Part shown: positions 38,129 through 46,257 of the stretch, one piece after another
Layout of the letters: every line of letters begins with the position of its first letter
How positions within the stretch are numbered: the first letter of the stretch is position 1
Assembly: GCA_964437145.1 (NCBI GenBank)
Contig: CAYTFW010000002.1
Location: 39,373 to 103,372, forward strand
Length of the DNA stretch: 64,000 nt
Direction of reading: 5' to 3'
Source: JAFAZJ01 sp964437145
GTDB lineage: Bacteria > Pseudomonadota > Alphaproteobacteria > Reyranellales > Reyranellaceae
Program-made: the position numbers and the translations under genes
Notes under the pieces: generated by a model
What the model saw: the letters and a program-made list of their open reading frames with translations, nothing else
Told to the model about the DNA's origin: nothing
The model's database searches: none

Positions 38129-38275
38129 AGACGGGCTCGCACGCGAGACGGGCAGACTGCGTAGCGCCTCCGCCGCCCGGCGGCAACAATCCGTCCAGTG
38201 TCGCCCGCTACAGGTAACGCGGCCGTAACCCGAGCGCGGGCCCGTAATGACGTTCAGATGAGGACGAAATGACCG
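38129..38275. promoter_or_regulatory. Presumed selA promoter region
   Basis: 147 nt upstream of selA, between it and the convergent-facing end of the receiver-like gene. No clear sigma-70 or sigma-54 elements are visible by eye. The selA-selB-selC transcript should begin here or further upstream. Confidence 0.35.
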
Positions 38276-38734
38276 TCACTGCGCCGCGCGCGGGGCGGCC
38301 ACGACAGGCTCGGGAAGGTGGGTGGCATGGTCGGCTGTCGCGGGATGGCCGGTGAGCCGGTGGCCGTCATCGAGGCGGGCGGAGGCGCCCAATGCGAAGT
38401 CGATGAAGCGGGCGAGCGCGCCCATCTCGACCACGCCGCCAACGACGGCCACCACCGCGCGCCCGTCGTAATAGACACGCTCCTCGGTGGTGGGATCGTC
38501 GGAGACGACGACGAACATGGGTGGCTCGGGCAGCTCCCGCAGCGAATGACAGAGCGAAATGCCGACCGAATCGTGGCGGCAGACGACGAGGCGCGGCGTG
38601 AGTTCGCGGCCGATGCCCTCGGCGTCGTGATCGGAAGCGGCGATGGCGCTGATATCCTGGGCGCCGAGCCAAACCATCAAACGATCACGACGGACCTTGT
38701 CGGCGTCGGCCACGAGAACTGAATTCCTGCGCAT
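38276..38734 (-). CDS. Degenerate receiver-like domain protein
   Basis: 152 aa. The N-terminal part begins like a receiver (SVLVADADKVRRDRL with acidic residues near 10-12), but the strand that normally ends in the phospho-acceptor Asp reads RLVVCRHDS, so that Asp is absent or shifted by two. The later Thr/Lys positions are not clear. About 35 residues at the C terminus are low complexity. ATG 38734 has GGGGGGA 8 nt upstream and is preferred over a TTG at 38767. Likely a pseudo-receiver that works by binding partners rather than by phosphorylation; no output domain. Confidence 0.6.
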   Translation of the reverse strand: MRRNSVLVADADKVRRDRLMVWLGAQDISAIAASDHDAEGIGRELTPRLVVCRHDSVGISLCHSLRELPEPPMFVVVSDDPTTEERVYYDGRAVVAVVGGVVEMGALARFIDFALGASARLDDGHRLTGHPATADHATHLPEPVVAAPRAAQ

Positions 38735-38911
38735 CGCGCCCGTCCCCCCAAAATATGCTTTGCTCAATATCCTTTTTGTTTATGCCCATCGCGCCCCGCA
38801 CTCAACCGGCGAAAAGTCCAAATTAGATAAATAATTCAACTACTTACACTACACGTGAGATGAAGAAAGTGCCGCCTGCCGCACCGCTAGAGTGGCGCGC
38901 CCCACCCCTTG

Positions 38912-38932
38912 AGGGCTATAGGCAGTCGCCCT
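38912..38932. promoter_or_regulatory. Short dyad upstream of the SelD-fusion gene
   Basis: AGGGC and GCCCT separated by 11 nt, in the AT-richer 300 nt gap between the receiver-like gene and the SelD-fusion gene. It could be an operator for either divergent gene. The gap also has a TAAATAATT stretch at 38826-38834. I see no other feature in it. Confidence 0.25.
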
Positions 38933-39036
38933 ACTACCGGTCGTGGTAACGCACTTCATCCTTGCATTGAGGTGCTCGGGCGTGCTCCCGACCGTGCGAT
39001 AGTCGTCGGCATCGAGTGAAGGGTTGATCGGAGTTC

Positions 39037-41262
39037 ATGGCCGAGCCGAGCTTGGCGCGCCGCGACGTCGTCCTGGTAGGCGGCGGGCACGCGCATGTCG
39101 AAGTGCTGCGTCGCGCGGCGATGAAGCGCGCACCGGAGATCCGCCTGACGCTGATCGCCCGCGAGCTCGACACGCCCTATTCGGGCATGCTGCCGGGCCT
39201 GGTCGCCGGCCATTATCGTTTCGAGGACGCGCATATCGATCTGCGGCCACTGTGCCGCGCGGCCGGCGCGCGGCTGTACCACGACTCGGCGATCGGGCTC
39301 GACCTCGCGGCACAGCGCGTGATCTGCGCCGGCCGGCCGCCGGTCGCTTTCGACAGCGTCGCACTCGACATCGGCTCCACGCCCGTGACATCGAGCGTAC
39401 CGGGTGCTGATCGATACACCCTGCCGGTCAAGCCGGTTCCGAGTTTTCTCGCGCGCTGGGCGTCGATTCGCGACAGCTCAACACGGCCGGCCAGCATCGT
39501 CGTGGTCGGCGCCGGCGCTGGCGGCGTCGAGCTCTGCCTGTCGATGCAGGCGGCGTTGAAGCGCGACGGCGGCGCGCAGCCGCACTTCACCCTGGTCTCC
39601 GCCGACCCGGCGATCCTGCCGAGCCATCCCGCCTCCGTGCGCCGCGCGTTCATGCGCACCCTGGCGCGCCGCGGCGTCGCGGTGGTGCTGGGCAAGCCGG
39701 TCCGCGAGGTCACCGCCGAGGCGGTGACGCTCGAGGGCGGCGCGACCATCGCGAGCGGGCTGACCGTATGGACCACGCAGGCCGCGCCGGCGTCATGGCT
39801 CGGCGAGACCGCCCTGGCGCTCGACAAGAACGGCTTCATCCGCGTCAACGAGAGCCTGCAATCGATCTCGCACGCCAACGTCTTCGCCACCGGCGACGTC
39901 GCTTCGTTCGACGCCCAGCCGCTGCCCAAGGCCGGCGTCTTCGCGGTGCGCGAAGGGCCGATCCTGGCGCACAACCTGCTCGCGCCCGAGGACCAGCCGC
40001 TGCGACGCTACGAGCCGCAGCGGCGCTTCCTCAGCCTGATCACCACAGGCGATAGGCGCGCCGTGGCCTCGCGCGGCGGGCTGTCGATCGAAGGCGATTG
40101 GGTGTGGCGCTGGAAGCGGCGCATCGACACCAGATGGATGGCGATGTACCAGCGGCTGCGTCCCGGCGGACGCATGGCGGCGCAAGGCGATCTGCCGGAG
40201 ACGACCATGCCTGACATGGCGGCGATGGCGGCGCCGATGCTGATGCGCTGCGCCGGTTGCGGCGCCAAGATCGGCGCGGAAACGCTGCGCCGCGCGTTGG
40301 CCGATCTCGACATCCCCGCGCGCTACGACATTCCGCTGGGCGTGCGCGACGGCGAGGACACCAGCGCCATCCTGGTGCCGCCGGGCCGAGCGCTGCTGCA
40401 AAGCGTCGATCACTTTCCGGCGCTGTTCGACGATCCGCTGCGGCTGGGCCGCGTTGCCACCCTGCACGCGCTGTCCGACCTCTTCGCCAAGGGCGCGCAG
40501 GCGCACAGCGCGCTGATGACGGCGGTGATCCCCTACGCGCGCGGCGCGTTGCAGGAACGCGACCTCGGCGAGCTGCTGCGCGGCGTGGTCGAGGAGCTCA
40601 ACCGCGCCGGCGCCGTGCTGATCGGCGGCCACACCATCGAGGGTCCCGACCTCGCCGTCGGTCTGACGGTCAACGGCACCGCCGAGATCACGGCGCTGAT
40701 GCGCAAGGGCGGCCTGCGCGAGGGCGACGCCCTGATCGTGACCAAGCCAGTAGGGACTGGCGTGCTGTTCGCAGCCGACATGACCGGCGATGCGCGCGGC
40801 GTCGACATCGAGGCGGCGATCCGCTCGATGCTGGTGTCTAACGCAAGCGCTGCAGCGACGGCGCGCGAGGCTGGCGCCACGGCCTGCACCGACATCACCG
40901 GCTTCGGCCTGGGCGGCCATCTGATCGAGATGCTGCGCGCCTCCGGGTTCGACGCCGAAGTGTCGCTACAGGCGATCCCGGCGCTGCCCGGAGTCCTGCC
41001 GGCCTTCGCGCGCGGCACGCGCAGCACCTTGGCGCCGGAGAACATCACCATGGTCGGCACCACCGACCGCCGCGAATCCTCGCCGCGCTACGACCTGCTG
41101 TTCGACCCGCAGACCTCGGGTGGCTTGCTGATCGGCATCGCCGCCGATCGCGCCGACGCCCTCCTCAACCGGCTGCGCGCCGGCGACACGCCCGAGGCGG
41201 CGGTCATCGGCCGAGTCGTCGCGCGAAGCGGCGGCGCGGCGCGGCTCGTCACGGTGGACTGA
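39037..41262 (+). CDS. selD: Fusion of a pyridine-nucleotide-disulfide-type oxidoreductase and selenophosphate synthetase
   Basis: 741 aa. The first ~370 residues form an FAD/NAD oxidoreductase (NDH-2-like; GGGHAHVEVLRRA near 15, VVVGAGAGGVELCLSMQ near 155, FATGDVASFDAQPLPKAG near 285). The C-terminal ~340 residues are SelD, with the catalytic Cys and Lys in RCAGCGAKIG (C408, K411), then RVATLHALSDLFAKGAQAHSA and GGHTIEGPDLAVGLTVNG. SelD makes selenophosphate from ATP and selenide. The catalytic residue is Cys, not Sec. The flavin domain may supply reduced selenium or sense redox state; that is inferred. It is followed 2 nt later by mobB. Confidence 0.93.
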   Translation: MAEPSLARRDVVLVGGGHAHVEVLRRAAMKRAPEIRLTLIARELDTPYSGMLPGLVAGHYRFEDAHIDLRPLCRAAGARLYHDSAIGLDLAAQRVICAGRPPVAFDSVALDIGSTPVTSSVPGADRYTLPVKPVPSFLARWASIRDSSTRPASIVVVGAGAGGVELCLSMQAALKRDGGAQPHFTLVSADPAILPSHPASVRRAFMRTLARRGVAVVLGKPVREVTAEAVTLEGGATIASGLTVWTTQAAPASWLGETALALDKNGFIRVNESLQSISHANVFATGDVASFDAQPLPKAGVFAVREGPILAHNLLAPEDQPLRRYEPQRRFLSLITTGDRRAVASRGGLSIEGDWVWRWKRRIDTRWMAMYQRLRPGGRMAAQGDLPETTMPDMAAMAAPMLMRCAGCGAKIGAETLRRALADLDIPARYDIPLGVRDGEDTSAILVPPGRALLQSVDHFPALFDDPLRLGRVATLHALSDLFAKGAQAHSALMTAVIPYARGALQERDLGELLRGVVEELNRAGAVLIGGHTIEGPDLAVGLTVNGTAEITALMRKGGLREGDALIVTKPVGTGVLFAADMTGDARGVDIEAAIRSMLVSNASAAATAREAGATACTDITGFGLGGHLIEMLRASGFDAEVSLQAIPALPGVLPAFARGTRSTLAPENITMVGTTDRRESSPRYDLLFDPQTSGGLLIGIAADRADALLNRLRAGDTPEAAVIGRVVARSGGAARLVTVD

Positions 41263-41264
41263 TC

Positions 41265-41765
41265 ATGCGGCTTCTGGGAATCGTCGGCTGGAGCGGCAGC
41301 GGCAAGACCACGCTGGTCGAGAAGCTGTTACCGCTGCTCGCGGCGCGCGGCCTGACGGTCTCGACCATCAAGCGCTCGCATCACGGCTTCGATGTCGACA
41401 AGCCCGGCAAGGATTCCTGGCGCCACCGCAAAGCGGGCGCGCACGAGGTGCTGGTAGCCTCCGACCTGCGCTGGGCGCTAATGCGCGAGAACCGCGATGG
41501 CGGCGAGATCGCGCTCGACGACCTGGTGGCGCGGCTGGAGCCGGTCGACCTCGTGCTGGTCGAGGGCTTTACCAACCACCCACACGCGCGCATCGAAGTC
41601 TGGCGCGCCGCCGAGGGCAAAGCGCTGCGCTCGGGCGACGATTCCGGATTGCTTGCGATCGCCGCGCCGCGCTCGGACTGGAAAACGGGTGACCGCCGTC
41701 ACTGGCTCGACTTGGACGACGCCGAGGCGGTCGCGGTGTTCATCGCGAATTGGGTACGGGCATAG
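41265..41765 (+). CDS. mobB: Molybdopterin-guanine dinucleotide biosynthesis protein MobB
   Basis: 166 aa GTP-binding protein. P-loop GWSGSGKTTL (~8-17), KRSHHGFDVDKPGKDSWRHRKAG and VDLVLVEGFTNHPHARIEVWR match the family. MobB assists MobA in attaching GMP to molybdopterin for enzymes of the DMSO-reductase family, including formate dehydrogenase. Its coupling to selD suggests the selenoprotein served here is a molybdenum enzyme; that enzyme is not in the window. Confidence 0.9.
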   Translation: MRLLGIVGWSGSGKTTLVEKLLPLLAARGLTVSTIKRSHHGFDVDKPGKDSWRHRKAGAHEVLVASDLRWALMRENRDGGEIALDDLVARLEPVDLVLVEGFTNHPHARIEVWRAAEGKALRSGDDSGLLAIAAPRSDWKTGDRRHWLDLDDAEAVAVFIANWVRA

Positions 41766-41772
41766 GCCTTTC

Positions 41773-41899
41773 TGTCATCCCGAGCGCAGCGAGGGATCTC
41801 TTTGGGAGCGCCGGCGTCCCGCCGGCATCTTCATGAGCCGGCGAGACGCCGGCGCTCCCAGAAAAGTGCCCTGGATCCCTCGCTACGCTCGGGATGACA
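41773..41899. repeat. Nested inverted-repeat element (family A around family B)
   Basis: The outer arms (TGTCATCCCGAGCGCAGCGA at 41773, complement at the right end at 41899) belong to the family also at 43078 and 50026. Inside lies a second inverted repeat, GGGAGCGCCGGCGTCCCGCC at 41804 against 41837-41859, of the family at 46196. It looks like one small element inserted into another. It fills the gap between the 3' ends of mobB and the acyl-CoA dehydrogenase gene. Confidence 0.85.
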
Positions 41900-41906
41900 G
41901 CGGGTC

Positions 41907-43052
41907 TTACCGCCCGAACAGGCTGCGCGCGATGATGGTCTTCATCACCTCGATCGAGCCGCCGGCGATGCGAGCATAACGCGCGTCGACGAAAGCGCGG
42001 GCGATCGGGAATTCGGTCATGTAGCCATAGCCGCCGTGCAATTGCAGGCACTCGTCGACGACGCGCGCCTGCAGCTCGGTCGTGGTCATCTTGGCCATCG
42101 CCGCGTCGACCGAGTCGAACTCGCGCTTCAGGTGTAGCTCGATACAGCGGTCGACCAGCACGCGCTGGGCCATGATCTCAGCTTTCAGTCCGGCGAGCTT
42201 GAACTGGGTGTTCTGGAAGGCGGCGATCGGCTTGCCGAAGGCGTGGCGCTGCTGCACGTAGTCGATGGTCCAGCGTAGCGCGGCTTCCGACGCCGTGATG
42301 GCGCGCACCGCTTGGGTCAGCCGCTCCTGCGACAGCTCATTCATTAGCAGCGTGAAGCCCTGGCCCTCGTTGCCGAGGATATTGGCCGCCGGCACGCGCA
42401 CGTCCTCGAAGAAAAGCTCCGAGGTGTCCTGCGAATGAATCCCCAGCTTCTTGAGCTGCCGGCCGCGACGAAAGCCCGGCCGATCACCCTCGACGACGAT
42501 CAGGCTCATGCCCTTGGCGCCCTTGGTGGCGTCGGTCTTGCAGGCGACGATCACCAGATCGGCCTGCTGGCCGTTGGAGATGAAGACCTTCTGGCCGTTG
42601 ATGACGTAGTCGTCGCCGTCGCGCCGCGCCGTCGTGCGGATCGCCTGCAGGTCGGAGCCGGCCGAGGGCTCGGTCATGGCGATGGCGCCGATCGCCTCGC
42701 CCGAAGCCATGCGGGTGAGCCACTGCTTTTTCTGCTGCGGCGAGCCGTACTTGAGGATGTAGGGCGCCACGATGTCGGAATGCAGGCCGAAGAACACGCC
42801 GGTGGCGCCGGCATCGGCCAGCTCCTCCATCACCACGACGCTGTGCAGGAAGTCGCCGCCCGGCCCGCCATACTCCTCCGGCACCTCGCAGCACAGCAGC
42901 CCGGCCGCGCCGCCCTTGAGCCAGACCTCGCGCGGCACGCGGGCCTCCTGCTCCCACTGGACGTAGTGCGGCGAGATCTCCTCGGCGACGAAGCGGCGCA
43001 CCGAGTCGCGGAAGATCTCGTAGTCGGCGGGGAAGAGCGTGCGCGGGATCAT
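41907..43052 (-). CDS. Acyl-CoA dehydrogenase
   Basis: 381 aa. FAD-dependent alpha/beta desaturase: AIAMTEPSAGSDLQAIRTTA (flavin-binding signature 1) and DECLQLHGGYGYMTEF (signature 2). The C-terminal position that in medium-chain enzymes holds the catalytic Glu reads RIAGGSIEVM and has no Glu there; an ELSQERLTQAV segment supplies the Glu as in isovaleryl- and long-chain-type enzymes. No electron-transfer genes adjoin it. The chain-length preference is open. Confidence 0.9.
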   Translation of the reverse strand: MIPRTLFPADYEIFRDSVRRFVAEEISPHYVQWEQEARVPREVWLKGGAAGLLCCEVPEEYGGPGGDFLHSVVVMEELADAGATGVFFGLHSDIVAPYILKYGSPQQKKQWLTRMASGEAIGAIAMTEPSAGSDLQAIRTTARRDGDDYVINGQKVFISNGQQADLVIVACKTDATKGAKGMSLIVVEGDRPGFRRGRQLKKLGIHSQDTSELFFEDVRVPAANILGNEGQGFTLLMNELSQERLTQAVRAITASEAALRWTIDYVQQRHAFGKPIAAFQNTQFKLAGLKAEIMAQRVLVDRCIELHLKREFDSVDAAMAKMTTTELQARVVDECLQLHGGYGYMTEFPIARAFVDARYARIAGGSIEVMKTIIARSLFGR

Positions 43053-43077
43053 GGCGCGGTCCTGGGTCAGCGTTTCA

Positions 43078-43143
43078 TGTCATCCCGAGCGCAGCGAGGG
43101 ATCTAGGGTGGCGACTAGATCCCTCGCTACGCTCGGGATGACA
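43078..43143. repeat. Family A inverted repeat
   Basis: Arms of about 26 nt: TGTCATCCCGAGCGCAGCGA at the left and the complement with one or two changes at the right, with a short spacer (AGGGTGGCGACT region). The same family is at 41773-41899 and 50026-50090. Confidence 0.85.
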
Positions 43144-43154
43144 GGGGTGCTCTA

Positions 43155-44246
43155 TCACGTCAGCGGTGGCAGGAGTTTCAGTCGGCGGAATTCCTCGAAC
43201 CAATCCGCCAGCATGTCCTCGGTGTCCACCACGTGATGGAACCCCGCCTGCATCGACTTCACCGAGCTCACGATCACAGGCGGCCCGGGCCGCTCGCGGC
43301 CGTAGGCGAACTGCCAGTCGGCGTAGACAAAGGAGTCGCCGACGAACCGCTCGAGCGTCCAAGGCCGCAACCCGTGCCGCTGCACCAGCGTCGCCCATTC
43401 GGCCTCGCGTTTGGGCATCTCGTCCGACAGCTTCATCGGCTGCGGCTCGCCCTCCGCCATACCGAGCGACTTGGCGATCGCCGGCCAGAGGTTGCGCCAG
43501 ACATAGACGTCGCCGTTGGCGATGTTGAAGGTCTCGTCGGCCGCCGCCGGGCTGGTGCCGGCCCACTCGATGGCGCGCGCCAGCAGATTGGCGCAGGTCC
43601 CGGACGCGACATAGGGCGCGCCGCCCGGCCAATGCAGGGGTTCGCCGCGCGCCCTCAGCAGCGAGCCATAGGCGCCGATCGCCGCCAGCATGTTCATCGG
43701 GCTGCCCAGCCCGTGGCCGAAGATGATCTGCGGCCTGAGGATGCTGAAGCGCCAGTCGCGGCCCTTGCGCGCCGCGCGCAGCCAGTCCTCCTGCAGCCAA
43801 TAGAAATTGGCGTGCTGATGCCGGGGCCAGCGTTCGCGCGCCGGCACCTTCATCGGCGCGATATGCGCACCATAGGCCTTGGTCCCTTGCAGCAAGGTCA
43901 CGTGCCGGAGGCTCTTCGCCACGCGCAGCAGCGGCGTCATCAGGTTGGAGAGGAACGCCAGGTTCATCTCCATCTGCGCCGTCTCGCGCCAGCCGGCCAC
44001 CAGGCCGGGCAGCTCGTAGAGCGCGGCGAAGACGACATGCGTTACGCCAGCGAACTTCGCGGACGCGGCCTCGCACGCCGCCGCATCGGAGAGATCAAGC
44101 GCGATGTGCTCGTGTGGCCCATCGAGATCGGGCGCGCGGCGCGACAGCGAGATCACGCGCCAGCCCGGCAGCGCGTTGAACCGCGCCACCGCAGCGCGGC
44201 CGACGATGCCGGAGGCGCCGGCGATCAGGATCGTGTTGTCGGCCAT
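43155..44246 (-). CDS. PRISE-type SDR (progesterone 5-beta-reductase/iridoid synthase-like)
   Basis: 363 aa extended SDR. NAD(P) motif ILIAGASGIVGRAA at ~5, THVVFAALYELP, LLQGTKAYGAHIAPMK (the PRISE-family KxYG-type motif), NFYWLQED and FSILRPQIIFGHGLGSPMN are family features. PRISE enzymes reduce conjugated enones with NADPH; the substrate here is unknown. Upstream of it lies the family A repeat. Confidence 0.85.
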   Translation of the reverse strand: MADNTILIAGASGIVGRAAVARFNALPGWRVISLSRRAPDLDGPHEHIALDLSDAAACEAASAKFAGVTHVVFAALYELPGLVAGWRETAQMEMNLAFLSNLMTPLLRVAKSLRHVTLLQGTKAYGAHIAPMKVPARERWPRHQHANFYWLQEDWLRAARKGRDWRFSILRPQIIFGHGLGSPMNMLAAIGAYGSLLRARGEPLHWPGGAPYVASGTCANLLARAIEWAGTSPAAADETFNIANGDVYVWRNLWPAIAKSLGMAEGEPQPMKLSDEMPKREAEWATLVQRHGLRPWTLERFVGDSFVYADWQFAYGRERPGPPVIVSSVKSMQAGFHHVVDTEDMLADWFEEFRRLKLLPPLT

Positions 44247-44254
44247 CGTCGGCC

Positions 44255-45298
44255 TCAGCCGCAGGCCGCGAAGACGCGCGCGATGCCGGCGCGATCGACA
44301 CCGCCGCGCAGCAGCAGCTCGAGCAGCAGGCGCGTCTTCAGCGGATGCAGGCGGCCGGAGAAGATCAGGCCGGCCTGGCGCAGACCGATCTCGGAGCCGG
44401 GGCCTTCATAGGTCGAGGCCAGCAGCGGCCCGGCGCCGGTTCGCGGCGCGATGAGTACGGGGATCGAGCGATTGAGCGTCTGCAGTCGCTCGACCTGATC
44501 CTCGCGCACATGGCCGCCGCCCATGCCGGCGATCACCACGCCGGCGTAGCCGAGATGCTTGGCATCGGCGAGCAGCGCATCGAGCAGCCCGCCGGGATCG
44601 TCGAGCGCGCCCCACAGCAGCGCCACCGGCTTGGGCCCGGCCGCGATCAGACGCGTCGCCGGCTTCGGTCCGAGCGCGGTGTCGACGGCGCGCTTCCAGT
44701 CACGCACCGGCAACGACAGCGGGATGATCCGTTCCTCGATTAGCGTCGCAAGCGGACCGGTGACGGGGCTGCGGAAGGTGTCGACGCGGCTGGTCTCGCT
44801 CTTCACCACGTCGAAGGGCGCGTAGACGTGATCGAGAAAGGTGACAACGACGCCGATCTCACCGACATGTTCGCGCATCCAGGGCGCGGCCGCGGTGCGC
44901 ACCGAAGCGAGCAAGTTGCCCGCACCGTCGGCCGAGGTCAGGCGCGGGTTGCGCATCGCGGCGGTGAAGACCACCGGCAGGCTCGGCGCGAGCACGCAGT
45001 CCAGGATGAAGCTGGTTTCCTCCAGCGTGTCGGTGCCCTGCGAGATCACGACGCCGACGGCGCCGTTCGACAGCCCTTCGATGCGTTGCGCCAACTGGAG
45101 CATCACGTCGATCGTGAGATTGGTGCTGCCGATGCGCGCCACGGTCTCGCCGCGCACCTGGGCAACATCGGCCAGCGCCGGCACCATGCGAATCAGATCG
45201 TCGGCGCCCAGGCCCTGCTTCATCGCGCCCGATTCGGCGGGCATTGTCGCGATTGTGCCACCGAGGGCGAAATACTGGACGAGCGGCTTGGCGGACAT
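44255..45298 (-). CDS. L-asparaginase (type II-like)
   Basis: 347 aa. The two catalytic motifs are present: YFALGGTIATMPA (first Thr) and VISQGTDTLEET (second Thr/Asp), then HVYAPFDVVKSETSRVDTF. It hydrolyses asparagine (or another amide) to aspartate and ammonia. No signal peptide is visible (MSAKPLVQYF), so a cytoplasmic form is likely. Its start is 168 nt from the FMN riboswitch on the other strand. Confidence 0.88.
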   Translation of the reverse strand: MSAKPLVQYFALGGTIATMPAESGAMKQGLGADDLIRMVPALADVAQVRGETVARIGSTNLTIDVMLQLAQRIEGLSNGAVGVVISQGTDTLEETSFILDCVLAPSLPVVFTAAMRNPRLTSADGAGNLLASVRTAAAPWMREHVGEIGVVVTFLDHVYAPFDVVKSETSRVDTFRSPVTGPLATLIEERIIPLSLPVRDWKRAVDTALGPKPATRLIAAGPKPVALLWGALDDPGGLLDALLADAKHLGYAGVVIAGMGGGHVREDQVERLQTLNRSIPVLIAPRTGAGPLLASTYEGPGSEIGLRQAGLIFSGRLHPLKTRLLLELLLRGGVDRAGIARVFAACG

Positions 45299-45466
45299 GC
45301 GATCTCCCCGAGAGTGCGGCGGACGCTATCACGGACAGCTCTGACTTTCGCCTCGCGATAGGCGCGGGCACGCCGCGCAAATCGGCCATGACGAGATTGC
45401 GCGATCACCCGCCCGCCACCCGTCGTAGTGTCCGCCCGCCGCGCAGCGTTTTTCGCGCGGTGTGCG

Positions 45467-45617
45467 TTCTCAGGGCGGGGTGAAAGTCCCCACCGGCGGT
45501 AAGCGCAGTGTTGAGTTTGCGCAAGCCCGCGAGCGCCTGCCGGCGTTGTGTATGGCAGGGTCAGCAGATCCGGTGCGATTCCGGAGCCGACGGTCACAGT
45601 CCGGATGGAAGAGAACG
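45467..45617 (+). promoter_or_regulatory. FMN riboswitch (RFN element)
   Basis: The conserved blocks are present in order: TCTCAGGGCGGGGTGAAAGT at the start, CCCCACCGGCGGTAAG, AGCCCGCGAGC, GGTCAGCAGATCCGGTG and the 3' block CCGACGGTCACAGTCCGGAT followed by GGAAGAGAACG. It folds around FMN and turns down ribH when FMN is plentiful. Just downstream GTAGACG (45625-45631) pairs with CGTCTAC (45663-45669), a plausible expression-platform hairpin. Confidence 0.95.
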
Positions 45618-45706
45618 ATGTGGCGTAGACGCGTCGATTCGCGCAGGCGAGTCGCGCGTTTTCGTCTACTCGTGCGCCCTGATTCAACCGTCTCCAGGAG
45701 ACCGTC

Positions 45707-46189
45707 ATGAATCAGAGCAATCCTAGACTTACCGATACCAGCCCGCGCGTCGCCTTCGTGCAGTCGTGCTGGCACCGCGACATCGTCGATCGCTGTCGCG
45801 ACTCCTTCCTCGCCGAGATGGCCGCGCGCGGCTATGGCGCAGACCGCATCGATCTCTATGAGGTGCCCGGCGCCTTCGAGATCCCGCTGCACGCCAAGAT
45901 GCTGGCGCGCACCGGCCGCTACGCTGCCGTGGTGGCGTCGGGCTTCGTGGTCGATGGCGGCATCTACCGCCACGAGTTCGTCGCCGACGCGGTGATCGAC
46001 GGGCTGATGCGCGTGCAGATCGAGACCGAGGTGCCGATGATCTCCGCCGTGCTTACGCCGCAGCGTTTCCACGAGCACGACGAGCACCGCGCCTTCTTCA
46101 GCCACCACTTCGTGGTCAAGGGCGCCGAAGCGGCGGCCGCGTGCGTGGCGACGATCGAGAACCTCGGGCGGTTAAAGCGGGCGGCGTAG
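45707..46189 (+). CDS. ribH: 6,7-dimethyl-8-ribityllumazine synthase (RibH2-like)
   Basis: 160 aa. It joins the ribityl pyrimidine to a four-carbon unit in riboflavin synthesis. VPGAFEIPLHAKML, ASGFVVDGGIYRHEFVADAVIDGLM (active-site His) and VPMISAVLTP are recognised. The sequence looks like the second, riboswitch-controlled lumazine synthase of rhizobia and brucellae (RibH2) rather than the housekeeping one. No other rib gene is in the window. AGGAGA lies before the ATG. Confidence 0.92.
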   Translation: MNQSNPRLTDTSPRVAFVQSCWHRDIVDRCRDSFLAEMAARGYGADRIDLYEVPGAFEIPLHAKMLARTGRYAAVVASGFVVDGGIYRHEFVADAVIDGLMRVQIETEVPMISAVLTPQRFHEHDEHRAFFSHHFVVKGAEAAAACVATIENLGRLKRAA

Positions 46190-46195
46190 TCTTCC

Positions 46196-46256
46196 TGGGA
46201 CCGCCGGCGTCCCGCCGGCTCTTCAGCCGTGAGCCGGCGAGACGCCGGCGGTCCCA
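46196..46256. repeat. Family B inverted repeat
   Basis: TGGGACCGCCGGCGTCCCGC at 46196 and its near-complement ending GGCGGTCCCA at 46256, with one mismatch in about 25 and an 11 nt loop. It is the same family as the inner part of 41773-41899. It lies between the convergent 3' ends of ribH and hyuB, where it may also act as a bidirectional terminator. Confidence 0.85.
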
Positions 46257-46257
46257 A

